Source: CALFML01 sp044222245
Lineage (GTDB): Bacteria; Myxococcota_A; Polyangia; Palsa-1104; JAEUJZ01
Direction: 5' to 3'
Length of the DNA: 64,000 bases
NCBI GenBank assembly: GCA_044222245.1
Contig: JBGANQ010000054.1
Location: forward strand, 1-64,000
Under the pieces are notes generated by a model, which saw nothing but the letters and a program-made list of their open reading frames with translations, had not been told where the DNA came from and did not search any database. Position numbers and translations under genes: made by a program. The stretch's first letter is position 1, and every line of letters begins with the position of its first letter. This document shows positions 42,265-51,275 of this stretch, piece after piece.

Positions 42265-42372
42265 CGGCCAGGCGACTCGTTTTTTTCTCGACTGCCCGCC
42301 GGCGGCCACACAAAGCTGCGCGGGAAGATTTGTCTTTCTAGATAGTGGAAACCACTTGTATAATCGTCGCGC

Positions 42373-42795
42373 ATGGCTCTAAAAAAAGTCATCTCGGACG
42401 ACACCAGAGTGATCGATCTGACTGTCGGCGAGCTCGTGGCGCTGCTTGCGGCGCGGCTGCCTGCCGAGCCTCCCCCGGGCGCCGCGCCGGCCGACTGTCC
42501 CGAGGCGCTGCTCGACACCTGGCAGACCGCGCGCATGCTCGGCATTCACCCGCGCCGCGAGCTTGGGCCCGAGCCACCCGCGGGCACGGCCGAGCATCGA
42601 CAGTGGCGGCAGCAGGAGCAGGCGCTGCGCAACGAGGTGGCCCGCCGGCTACAGAGCTGGATGGAGCGGCATCCCCAGGTCGCGCAGCTGGCGATCCGTA
42701 TGAAGGGCGAGCGGCGCCGCTACTTCCGGCGGCAGGACATCGCTGCCTACCTCGACCGCGCGATCGCCACCCCGGCCCGCCGCCGCTTCTGCTGA
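42373..42795 (+). CDS. small excisionase-like DNA-binding protein
   Basis: A 140-residue basic protein. LLDTWQTARMLGIHPRR (about residues 46-62) looks like the first helices of an HTH_17/MerR-type winged helix, and KGERRRYFRRQDIAAYLDRAI (about 114-134) like its wing and last helix, interrupted by a Pro-rich and helical insert of about 50 residues. Small proteins of this kind beside an integrase usually act as excisionase or regulator. It converges on the integrase gene (56 bp between stops). Confidence 0.6.
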   Translation: MALKKVISDDTRVIDLTVGELVALLAARLPAEPPPGAAPADCPEALLDTWQTARMLGIHPRRELGPEPPAGTAEHRQWRQQEQALRNEVARRLQSWMERHPQVAQLAIRMKGERRRYFRRQDIAAYLDRAIATPARRRFC

Positions 42796-42851
42796 CCCCG
42801 GGCCGGGACGCCCTGCCGCCAGCTCGCCGCGGGCCCCGAGGCTGCCCGCGC

Positions 42852-43958
42852 TCAGAGCGACAGCCGGTCCATCTCTTCACCGAGAAAATCCGGTGCCAGG
42901 TGGGCATACAGCAGCGTCATCTTGATGTCGGCGTGGCCGAGGATCTTCTGCAAGGTCAGGATGTTCCCTCCCGCCATGACGAAGTGGGAAGCGAAGGTGT
43001 GACGCAGCGCGTGCCACGGGCGGCGCAGCGTGGAGATTCCGAGCTCCGCCAGCAGCTCGGGAAGGCCGAGCATGTCCACCTTGCGGCCAAGGCGCGGGCC
43101 GCCGCGACCGGCCACCGGGAATACCAGCCCCTCCGGGGTCTTTGGGCACAGCTCGCGCCAGGTCTGCAGCAAGGGACACAGCTGGGAAGGAATCCGCAGG
43201 TGGCGGCAGTGTCCGGACTTGGGAGTGGTCCGGTAGGAGCGCGCTACATCGAGGCGCCGGGTCTGCAGATCCAGATCCTGCCAGCGCAGGCCGAGCAGCT
43301 CGCCCTTGCGCAGTCCGGTGCGCACGGTGGTCGCGATCGCGCCGAAGAGCAGCCAGTCGGCGTGCCGCTGCCGGGTGCGGGCGCGCTCCTCGGCGGCGGC
43401 GAGCAGGCAGCGCAGGTCGTCGCGGCCAAGAAACTCCAGCAGGCTCTCGCGCGCCGGGCGCTCGACGCCCAGGCAGGGGTTGGGGCAGCTGATCAGGCCC
43501 TCCCGGCGCGCCCACGAGTACGCGGTGGACAGCGGGCGCAGCGTCGACATCACCGTGTTGGGCTTATAGGTCTCGGCCAGCCGGTCGCGCAGCCGGCGAA
43601 CGTCGCTGGCCGCCACGGCGCTGCACAGCCGCTCGCCGAGCTGCGGCAGGATGCGGCGCAGCGCCGACCGCTGCTCGCTGCGATACCGGCCGAGATCCTT
43701 GATGCGCGGCCGCGAGTAGCCGCTCACATAGAGCTCGCACAGCTGGGCGACCGACAGCTCGCGCGGCGGCGGCGCGGCGGCGGGCAGGCCGCACTGGCCG
43801 CGCGCCACCCGCGCCTCGATGTCGACCAGCAAGCGCCGCGCCAGCGCCTTGGTCGGCTGGTGGCTGGCGCGCTGCTTGCGCCGGCCATCGCTGTCGATGT
43901 AGCGGACGTACCAGCCGACAAACTTGCCGTTTTTCTCCTTGCGGACAAGGTCACCCAT
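42852..43958 (-). CDS. tyrosine-type site-specific integrase of element 2
   Basis: A 368-residue recombinase starting MGDLVRKEKNGKFVGWYVRYI, homologous over its full length to the integrase at 32704. Catalytic residues: Arg in GLRKGELLGLRW, Lys in TTPKSGHCRHLRIP, HxxR in HALRHTFASH, His in LGHADIK, nucleophile Tyr in LLYAHL. The start overlaps the stop of the truncated host-gene half in the sequence ATGGGTGA, so integrase translation can be coupled to the host gene. The longer frame back to 44252 is antisense to nothing useful and is rejected. Confidence 0.92.
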   Translation of the reverse strand: MGDLVRKEKNGKFVGWYVRYIDSDGRRKQRASHQPTKALARRLLVDIEARVARGQCGLPAAAPPPRELSVAQLCELYVSGYSRPRIKDLGRYRSEQRSALRRILPQLGERLCSAVAASDVRRLRDRLAETYKPNTVMSTLRPLSTAYSWARREGLISCPNPCLGVERPARESLLEFLGRDDLRCLLAAAEERARTRQRHADWLLFGAIATTVRTGLRKGELLGLRWQDLDLQTRRLDVARSYRTTPKSGHCRHLRIPSQLCPLLQTWRELCPKTPEGLVFPVAGRGGPRLGRKVDMLGLPELLAELGISTLRRPWHALRHTFASHFVMAGGNILTLQKILGHADIKMTLLYAHLAPDFLGEEMDRLSL

Positions 43959-44973
43959 GGGTCTGCGCTGTCCCTTCGCGCGGGGTCCGTCCGTGGTCCA
44001 TGCGGACCTGGGTGACCTCGCTGGTTCGGTGTAGATAAGGCCCGCCCGGGCCAGCCGGGGAGGGGAGATCGGTGGGGATCCATCTGCACGGATCTGCCCG
44101 GCCGCACCACTGCTCGACATTGGACAGATACAGCGTGCGCACCTGGTGGCCGGTGCGGCGGGCGGCGGCGCCAATGGCGATGAGCGTGGTCTCGCCGTGC
44201 AGGTCGCCCACCCGGGCAAAGACCCGGCGGGCCTGCATGAGGGCGCGCACATGCTTGTACAGCTCGGGGTCGGCGACCCAGGTGACCGGGCGGCCGTGCT
44301 GGCGCACCTCGCGCTCGCCGCGCAGGTGGCTGGCGAGCAGACCGCGGTAGCGCAGGAACGTCGGCCACAGGCGCTTGGCCTCGGCCTCCGGCCAGCGCGC
44401 CGCCAGCGCCGCCTTGATCTGGGCGTCCTTGCCCGCGGCGAGCAGCGCGATGAGGTCGGCCGGCGTCTCGGCCTGCGGGATCAGCGCCGCGTAGATCCGG
44501 TGCCACTGCACGACATCGCCGTCGATGTCGATGAGCCACAGGAGCTCGGCGCCGGCCACCGCGGCCAGGGTGTAGTTCTGGTCGGCGCCGACCCCGACGT
44601 AGCCGCCGCCGAGGTGGCGCAGCGCCGAGAACAGGACATCGTGCCGGCGCTCGTTCGAGCGCAGGAAGTGGATGCGTACGTTGTAGGGCTTCTCCTCGGG
44701 CAGCGACTCGAAGCCCTGCACCACCTCCTGGCCGAGCGGAGGGAGCGACGCCTGCGCTTCGGCGCGGCGGTCGGCGAGCAGCAGCAAGGCGAGCAGCACC
44801 CCGAGCGCCGCCAGCCGCCCCTTGCCGCGGTGCCTGCCGAGCCCAGGGCAGGCAGGGACCCGCGGCGCCCCCCGGCCCGCGCAGCGCGGCGCGGCTTCCC
44901 AGCGGGCCCCGGGTACACCCGCCGGCGAGCGGCTTCCCGCTGTCCCCGGCGCAGGCTGTGTGGGGAGACCCAT
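43951..44973 (-). pseudogene. 5' half of exported-protein gene split by element 2
   Basis: 340 codons, of which the first 289 are native. The signal segment is LAALGVLLALLLLADRRAEAQA; then come YNVRIHFLRSNERRHDVLFSAL, GGGYVGVGADQNYTLAAVAGA (a segment I associate with an uncharacterised family of exported proteins) and VRTLYLSNVEQW at the core. From 44106 downward the frame reads element DNA (CGRADPCRWIPTD and on) to a chimeric stop overlapping the integrase start. The missing 3' half is at 36362-37204. Confidence 0.72.
44106..44118 (-). repeat. attachment core of element 2, right copy
   Basis: ACCACTGCTCGAC, identical to 37204-37216, located 148 bp upstream of the integrase start. Confidence 0.78.
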
Positions 44974-45056
44974 CTTCGCAATAGGCTGCTCGTTAGTTTG
45001 AATAAATTCTGTATCTTTAGTTACATATACAGATTAATTGGCCTGTTTACCCGGCC

Positions 45057-46340
45057 GTGCGGTATAGGCGTGCCGTGGACCCCTCGGCGAGCAAGCTGAT
45101 CATGACCCGCTCGGTGGACGCCCGCTACATAGATCCGCTGGACCACATCTGGCTGACCGCGGCCGCCGAGCTCGGGCTGCAGGTGCGGCGCTCGCCGCTC
45201 GGCTACGCGACCACCGATGGCCGCGGCGGGCTGTCGATCGCCCCCGCGCCCGACCTGGATGCCGACGACTGCCTGGCCCAGATCATCCTGCACGAGATCT
45301 GCCACGCGCTCGTCCAGGGCGAGGACAGCTTCGGCCGGCCCGACTGGGGGCTGGCCAACGATGCGCAGAGCGTGCAGTACCAGGGCGATACGGTGCGCGA
45401 GCAGGCCTGCCTGCGCGTGCAGGCGGCGCTGCTGCGGCGCTACGGGCTGCGCCGGCTGCTCGGGCCGACGACCGATTTTCGCCGGTTCTACGACGCGCTG
45501 CCGCGCGATCCGCTGGCCGCGCTGCCCGCGGCGACGCTCGCCGAGCTGACCGGGGCGGCGCCGCGCAGCGGCGTCCCGGCCGACCCGGCCAGCGCGGCGG
45601 CAGCGACCCGAGCGGCGGCCGCTCCCGACCCGGCGCTCGCCCTGGCCGCTGAGGGGCTTGGCCGCGCCGCCCGGCCGCCGTTTTGCAAGCCGCTGCACCA
45701 GGCCCTGCGCGCCACCGCCGAGGTGCACCGGGCCCTGCCCCGGGAGCCGGCGCCGAGCTACGACGCTACCGCCGCCCTGGCGCCGCCCGACGCCGCATCC
45801 CCGCCGCTGCCACCGCTGCCCGCGCTGTGGCAGCAGGCCCCGGCTCCCGGCCGTCACAAGAGCGGCCTGCCCATGTCCGATGGCATCTTTGCCGCTCCCC
45901 CCGGCGCGACCTGCCAGAGCTGCGCCTACGCCGCGCCGCCGCGCGGTGGCCGCCGGGCCGGTACCTGGCGCTGTCAGCGCACGGCTTCAGACGATGTAGC
46001 GGGGCTGGTCATCGATCCGCGAGCGGCCGCCTGCGCGCTGCACCAGCCGAGCCTGGACTGCCAGGACTGCGGCGCCTGCTGCCGCCATGCCTACGACCTT
46101 GTGCCCCTGGTCCGCACCGAGCCGGTGGTGCTGCGCTACCCGGCGCTCATCGACCGCCGCGGCAAGCAGCTGTCGATCCGCCGCGATGTCGAGCAGCGGC
46201 GCTGCGCCGCCCTGGCCGGCCCGCCCCTTGGTCCCTACAGCTGCTCGATCTACGACAGCCGTCCTGCGACCTGCAGAGATTTCGCCGCCGGCAGCGTGAG
46301 CTGCCTGGAGGCCCGCCGGCGCGTCGGCTGGGAAGCCTGA
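45057..46340 (+). CDS. metallopeptidase-like protein fused to a YkgJ-type cysteine cluster
   Basis: A 427-residue cytosolic protein from GTG 45057; an in-frame ATG at 45102 is an alternative. Residues about 70-100 contain LAQIILHEICHALVQGED, a HExxH zinc site typical of small metallopeptidases. After a Pro/Ala linker, about 285-340 holds CQSCAY...RCQ...CALH, and the C-terminus is a YkgJ/UPF0153 domain (CQDCGACCRHAYDLVPL, YSCSIYDSRPATCRDFAAG) that binds zinc or an Fe-S cluster. The combination is unusual and its role unknown. Confidence 0.75.
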   Translation: MRYRRAVDPSASKLIMTRSVDARYIDPLDHIWLTAAAELGLQVRRSPLGYATTDGRGGLSIAPAPDLDADDCLAQIILHEICHALVQGEDSFGRPDWGLANDAQSVQYQGDTVREQACLRVQAALLRRYGLRRLLGPTTDFRRFYDALPRDPLAALPAATLAELTGAAPRSGVPADPASAAAATRAAAAPDPALALAAEGLGRAARPPFCKPLHQALRATAEVHRALPREPAPSYDATAALAPPDAASPPLPPLPALWQQAPAPGRHKSGLPMSDGIFAAPPGATCQSCAYAAPPRGGRRAGTWRCQRTASDDVAGLVIDPRAAACALHQPSLDCQDCGACCRHAYDLVPLVRTEPVVLRYPALIDRRGKQLSIRRDVEQRRCAALAGPPLGPYSCSIYDSRPATCRDFAAGSVSCLEARRRVGWEA

Positions 46341-46401
46341 GCCGCCGGTGCGAGCCGCCGGCGCGGGCGCTGCGGTTGCGCACAGCCGGGAGCGATCGAA
46401 T

Positions 46402-47337
46402 ATGGTTGTGAGCATGCAAGCGGCGAAACCTCTCAAGCCGGTCCGGCTGGCAGTCTGCCTGTGGATGATGCTGAGCGCGGCGGCGATCGCGGCGGCCGAG
46501 CCGCGCCCCGCCGAGACCCTGCTGCCGCTCGGTGCCGCGCAGATAAGTGAGCTCGTCGGCGACGCCACGGCGCTCGGCCCCACGGCGCGCACCCCCTTGC
46601 ACGTCGGCGACCGGGTCGGCGATGGCCAGCAAGTGCAGACCGCCGCCGCCGCCCGCCTGGAGCTGCGGTTTGCTGACGGCACCCTCTTGCGTGTCGGACC
46701 GGACGCGGCGCTGACCCTCTTGCCGCAGCTGCGCCGGGTGGCGCTGCACCGCGGCCGGGTGCTGGTGGCTGCCGACCGGATGCTCGGCGGCCTGGCGGTC
46801 CTCACCCGCCGGACCGCGCTGCTCCCCGAGGGGACGACCTACCTGGCCGCGGTCACTGCTGCCGGCGATGAGCTGACTGTGCTGGAAGGCGCGGTATGCG
46901 CCTGCGCCGTGGCCGCGCCCGAGCCCTCCCCCCGACCGCCGGGTCCCGCCGCCGCGACTGCCACCGCGGCCGCCGCGCGCCCGATCCTGCCGCCGAGCCG
47001 CGATCAGATGATCCTGCCCGGCGAGGCGCTGCTGCTCCCCAGCCAAGGGCCCGCGCCCGGCCCGCCCAAGCCTGCGGCGACGCCGCGACCGCAGGTGCTG
47101 CGGCTCGCCGAGCTGCTCAAGACCGAGCCCCTGATCAGCGGGTTTACGCGGCCGCTACCGTCGCTGCGGGTGATTAATGATCTGGCTCTGCTGCAGCGCC
47201 GCGGGGTGCTGGCGAGCCGCAACGAGCGTCAGCGCCGCGAGCTGTTCTGGAAGCGGCCGGCGCGGGCGCCGATCAAGCTGCCGCCGCTGTTCAGCGAGCC
47301 CGACTCGGTCATCATCCGCTACACCTATCCCGAGTAA
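46402..47337 (+). CDS. FecR-domain exported protein
   Basis: A 311-residue protein; the ATG at 46402 is preceded by GGGAG. A signal segment (LAVCLWMMLSAAAIAAA) is followed by a FecR domain at about 40-160: VGDRVGDGQQVQTAAAARLEL, FADGTLLRVGPDAALTLL, GRVLVAADRMLGGLAVLTRRT. Outside iron signalling, such FecR domains often belong to exported structural or regulatory proteins in myxobacteria. A Pro-rich stretch and a basic C-terminus (ERQRRELFWKRPARAP) follow. It precedes the DUF11 surface-protein gene by 200 bp. Confidence 0.8.
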   Translation: MVVSMQAAKPLKPVRLAVCLWMMLSAAAIAAAEPRPAETLLPLGAAQISELVGDATALGPTARTPLHVGDRVGDGQQVQTAAAARLELRFADGTLLRVGPDAALTLLPQLRRVALHRGRVLVAADRMLGGLAVLTRRTALLPEGTTYLAAVTAAGDELTVLEGAVCACAVAAPEPSPRPPGPAAATATAAAARPILPPSRDQMILPGEALLLPSQGPAPGPPKPAATPRPQVLRLAELLKTEPLISGFTRPLPSLRVINDLALLQRRGVLASRNERQRRELFWKRPARAPIKLPPLFSEPDSVIIRYTYPE

Positions 47338-47537
47338 GCGCCGCGCCGGCCGGGCGCCGAGCGGCAGCGGGTCGCGCCCGACAAAGGGCGGTTGCTTCAT
47401 CGCCTGGGCGTCGCTACGATAGATCTTGGCGTAATCTGGCGAGTCAGCGGCGGGTCCCGGGCGGGCTGACCCCCCCACAAGGCCTGTCCCGCCTCCCCGA
47501 CCGGTCGCCAAGGGGGCTACTCCTGCGCAGCAACAGG

Positions 47538-50104
47538 GTGGGTGGTGTGAAACAGATCTCGCGGACTGGGCGGTTGCTTGGGACGGTGCTCGCGTCGGCG
47601 GGCTTGCTACTGCACCTTGCGTCCTGCGCGCCCGCGGGGCCGGCGGCGACCGAGCAAGCCGCCGGCGCGCTGCAGCAGGTCCCCGATGGGGATCTGACGG
47701 TCACGATGCCGCAGACGGTGCTCAACCGCTACGGCCGGCTCGGGCTGGCGGCCGGCCGCGGCGACAAGCAGCTCACCCTCGGCTCGGCTTCGGACTTCGC
47801 CAGCCTTGGGCTGCAGCCGGGCGACCTCGTAATGCTGCTGCAGCCGCAGGGCGCTCAGCTGCAGACCGCCGACACCGATCAGTATGGAGCGGTGGCCGCC
47901 CTCAACGGCGCCGGCCTCTTCGAGCTGGTCACGGTCGCGGCGGTGGACGGGACGACCAACCGGATCTTGCTGGATGCGGCGTGCGGCGGGCTGCGCAACG
48001 ACTACGGCTCGCGCGCGCAGGTGATCCGGGTGCCGCAGTACCGGAACCTGACCATCAGCGCCGGCGCCTCGGTGGTCGCGCAGCCGTGGGATGGCCAGGT
48101 CGGAGGGGTGGTGGCGGTGCGGGCGCAGCAGGCGCTCACCGTGCGCGGCGAAGTGGATGCCTCGGGCCAGGGCTTCCGCGGCGGCGGCGCGCAGCAGCCC
48201 GGGCAGCTGGTGGCCGACCCGGCGCCCGATGTCGCCGGCTACGTCGCCGCCATGCCCGACGGCGGCGGCGCCAAGGGCGAGAGCATCGCCGGCTTCACCG
48301 CCGACTATATGCTCCCCGGCGGCTATGGCCGCGGTGCCCCGGCCAACGGCGGCGGCGGCGGCAACGCCTTCAAGGCCGGCGGCGGCGGCGGCGCCGGCGC
48401 CGGCCTGCTGGCCAACTGGAGCGGGCAGGGCGCCATGTCATCGGCGGTGACCGGCGCCACCGCGTGGGCCCTGGACCCGGGGTACAAGGCGAATAACAAC
48501 CAGCTCACCAGCTCCAGCGGCGGTGGGCGCGGCGGCTATAGCTCCTCCACCACGAACCTCAGCCCGCTCACGATCCCGCCCGGCGATCCGCGCTGGCAGG
48601 GCAACCTGCGGCGCGAGCGCGGCGGCCGCGGCGGCCACCCGCTGACCTTTGATCCGGGGGCGCGGCTGTTCTTTGGCGGCGGCGGCGGCGCCGGCGACCA
48701 GAACGGCCCCGGCGCCCAGCTCACCTCGCGGGTACCCTGCAGGGCGATGGCCGCATCGCCGCCAGCGGCGCGCCCGGCGGCGACACGCAGGCCGGCAGCG
48801 GCGCCGCCCAGGGCGCGGGCGGCGGCGGCGGCGGCGGCGCGGTCATCCTCAACAGCGACTCGGTGCAGGGGACCCTGCGAGTCGAGGCGCTCGGCGGCGA
48901 TGGCGGTCGCCACCAGTCGGCCGGCGCCGGGATCAGCGAGGCCAACGGCCCGGGCGGCGGCGGCGGCGGCGGCTTCATCGCCGTGCCGGCGGCGACGGCC
49001 AGCTCGGTGATGCGGGTGGTGCGCGGCGGCAGCGGCGGCGCGACCAGCTCGGCGGCGATGATTGGCTTTCCCAGCAACGGCGCCACCAGCGGCGGCGTCG
49101 GCGTCGAGCAGCCGCTGAGCGCCGCCGCCGCCGCGCCGCTGTGCCTGCCCGCCGAGCTGAGCGTCGTAGTGCTCGCCGGAACCCCCAAGACGACCGCCGG
49201 CAGCAACCTCACCTTCACGGTGATCGTTGCCAACCGCGGTCCCTATGACGTCACCGCGGCGCACCTGCAGGCGGCCTTGTCCCCCGCCATGACCAGCGTC
49301 GCCTGGAGCTGCGTCAGCAGCGACCCGAGCCTGGACCCGCAGAACTGCGCCGATCCGGCGATGGCGCGCCGGGGCGACATCAACAAGACGCTGGTCCTGC
49401 CGGCGCTCGCCACGGTGACCTTTACCGTGTTCATCTTCCTTGACCAGAGCGCTGCCGGGACGCTGACCTACCAGGCGACCGTGACCGCGCCGCCGTCCCT
49501 GCAGGACCTCCTGCCGACCAACAACACCGCGAGCGCCACGACGCTGATCACCGAGCCGGCGGACATCCAGGTGCAGCTGCTCGCCGCCCCCAACCCCTCG
49601 CTGTCGGGCGAGGCGATCACGCTCACCGCCACCGTCCGCAACGTCGGTCCGGCGCCGGCGCGCGGGCTGCAGCTGGCGCTCAAGCTGCCGGCCGGGGCGC
49701 AGCTGCACCGCGCGCCGAGCGGCCCCGGCTGGACCTGCACGGCCGTCGCCGCCGACGGGAGCCTCACCTGCAGCAACCCCTTGCTCGACAGCGGCACGGT
49801 GTCGGAGGTCTTCCTGGCGCTCTTGCCCGACTTCACCGCCCAGACCCTGGCCGCCAGCGCCGCGGCCACCGCCAGCAACGAAGACCCCGACCCAACCAAC
49901 AACGCGGCGGCGGTGACCGTGCCGATTGCGTTCAACGGCGCTTCGTATCGCTCCCCGGCCATCGGCGGCGGCGGTTTCGGCTGTCGCTTCAGCAGTGGTA
50001 CGGCGGCGCCGACCCCGGGAGCGGCGAGCCTGCTCGGGCTGCTCATCGGCTGGCCGCTGGCGGCGCGGCGGCGGCGGTCGCTCGCCGGCGGCCGGGGTCG
50101 CTAG
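47538..50104 (+). pseudogene. DUF11 surface lipoprotein with MYXO-CTERM-like tail, frameshifted
   Basis: The frame from GTG 47538 (lipobox LASC, Cys near 31) encodes beta-rich and Gly-rich segments up to SRV at about 48730. There a single missing base moves the coding sequence to another frame, which continues GTLQGDGRIAASGAPGGDTQ to 50104. One extra G in the run after TCGC would restore a single frame of about 855 residues. The second part has two DUF11 repeats (NLTFTVIVANRGPYDVTA, ITLTATVRNVGPAPARG) and ends with Cys, a hydrophobic helix and RRRR, a MYXO-CTERM-like sorting tail. It may be an assembly error in a G run or a true frameshift. Confidence 0.78.
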
Positions 50105-50117
50105 CCTGGAGCCTCGC

Positions 50118-51215
50118 GTGCGGCGCCCGGTCCTGTGCGCGCTCGTTGGCAGCCTGCTGGGGCTCGGCTGCGTCTTGCCGGCGCGAGCCCAGAGCCGCGG
50201 CTTCCAGGTGAACCGCTACGAGCCGACCGCCGCCGGCGAGTGGTCGCTGGCGGTGGAGCACCCGTGGTACCGGGCGAGCCGGGTGGTGGCCGCCGGGCTC
50301 ACCCTGAACTACGGCCACAACCCGCTGGTCTTTGGCTATCAGTCGCTGGATGGGACCTTCTCGCAGGCGGGCGGGGTGATCGCCGACCAGCTGCTCGCGC
50401 ACCTTGACGTGGCCGCTGCGGTGCACGACCGGGTGCTGCTGACCCTGTCGCTGCCGATCACGCTGCTAGAGCGCGGCAGCGAGCAGTACGGCATCGCGCC
50501 GCTGCAGGGCGCGGCGGTGGGCGACCCGCGCCTGGGGTTGCGCGTGCGCGTGCTCGGTCAGCCCTACCGCAGCGCGCTGTCGCTGAGCGCGGGCGCCGAC
50601 GTGTGGCTCCCGGTCAACTCGCTTGGGGACGCGCCGCCGTTCGCCGCCCAGGTCGGTGAGAGCGGCGTGCGCGTGCAGCCCAAGCTGCTGCTCGGCGGCC
50701 TGGGCGGCGGCGTCCTGTGGTCGTTCAGCCTGGGCTTCTACTATCGTCCCGAGCAGCTCATCGGCACCCTGCCGGCCGGCTCGGGCAACGCCATGGGCTC
50801 CGAGCTGCAGCTCGGCGCCGCCATCGCCTACTTTCGCCCCGAGCTGCGGCTCGCCATCGGCCCCGAGGCCGTGCTGTCCACCATCGTCAGCGGCCGCCAA
50901 GGCTCTGGCTCCAGCTCCACCAGTCTCGAGCTGCTGCTCGCCGCGCACTACAACGTGCGCCAGCTGGTCCAGCTCGGGCTCGGCGCCGGCGTCGGCGTGC
51001 TGCACGAGCCGGGGACCCCCGATGCCCGGCTGCTCTTGCGGCTGGCCTACGCGCCGTGGCCCACCGCCAAGCCGAGCCGCCGCGACCGCGATCGCATCGA
51101 CGACCCCGCTGCCTCCTGCCCCGACGCGCCGGGGAGCACCGCTCCGCTGCCGCCCGGGTGCCCGCCGCGCGGCGGGACCGGCAAGGTCGCAGACTCCATC
51201 CGGAGCGGACGGTAG
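50118..51215 (+). CDS. outer-membrane beta-barrel protein
   Basis: A 365-residue protein from GTG 50118 with GGAG upstream, 13 bp after the DUF11 gene. The signal peptide ends VLPARAQS. The body has repeated amphipathic strands (LTLNYGHNPLVFGYQSLDG, LLTLSLPITLLERG, GVLWSFSLGFYYRPEQLIG), characteristic of outer-membrane proteins. The tail RDRDRIDDPAASCPDAPGS resembles a degenerate thrombospondin type 3 repeat of the kind that links barrels to OmpA domains, but no OmpA domain follows. It probably works with the preceding surface protein. Confidence 0.72.
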   Translation: MRRPVLCALVGSLLGLGCVLPARAQSRGFQVNRYEPTAAGEWSLAVEHPWYRASRVVAAGLTLNYGHNPLVFGYQSLDGTFSQAGGVIADQLLAHLDVAAAVHDRVLLTLSLPITLLERGSEQYGIAPLQGAAVGDPRLGLRVRVLGQPYRSALSLSAGADVWLPVNSLGDAPPFAAQVGESGVRVQPKLLLGGLGGGVLWSFSLGFYYRPEQLIGTLPAGSGNAMGSELQLGAAIAYFRPELRLAIGPEAVLSTIVSGRQGSGSSSTSLELLLAAHYNVRQLVQLGLGAGVGVLHEPGTPDARLLLRLAYAPWPTAKPSRRDRDRIDDPAASCPDAPGSTAPLPPGCPPRGGTGKVADSIRSGR

Positions 51216-51275
51216 CGGCGGGGGCGGCCGACAAGAAAATCTCTCTCCGGTTAGGCGCGTGGTTAAGATGCGCCC

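Larger units (their letters stand above)
41840..42372. other. control region of element 2 between kaiC and the DNA-binding protein gene
   Basis: About 530 bp between divergent genes. It has lower GC than average on both flanks (41880-41960 and 42290-42370), an 11-copy tandem repeat, a cluster of inverted repeats (42197-42264) and a T-run (42280-42286). Promoters for kaiC and the small gene must lie here. Confidence 0.55.
37204..44118 (-). mobile_element. integrative element 2 (about 6.9 kb) carrying a Kai module
   Basis: It is bounded by direct 13-bp copies of ACCACTGCTCGAC (37204-37216 and 44106-44118; the next six bases match at five). Both copies encode the same residues in the same frame of one interrupted gene. 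Imperfect inverted arms flank the joint from inside: GCCCGGCCGCACC (44096-44108) and GGAGCGCGCGGGC (37220-37232), 10 of 13 complementary. Contents in order: hybrid histidine kinase, kaiB, kaiC (one operon, minus strand), a repeat-rich control region, a small DNA-binding protein and an integrase homologous to that of element 1. Integrase and host gene share orientation, as in element 1. Confidence 0.8.

Noticed and set aside
48733..49010. Ala/Arg-rich C-terminus of the first DUF11 frame as genuine protein
   Set aside because: It is the out-of-frame reading of Gly-rich DNA after the frameshift; the true continuation is in the other frame.
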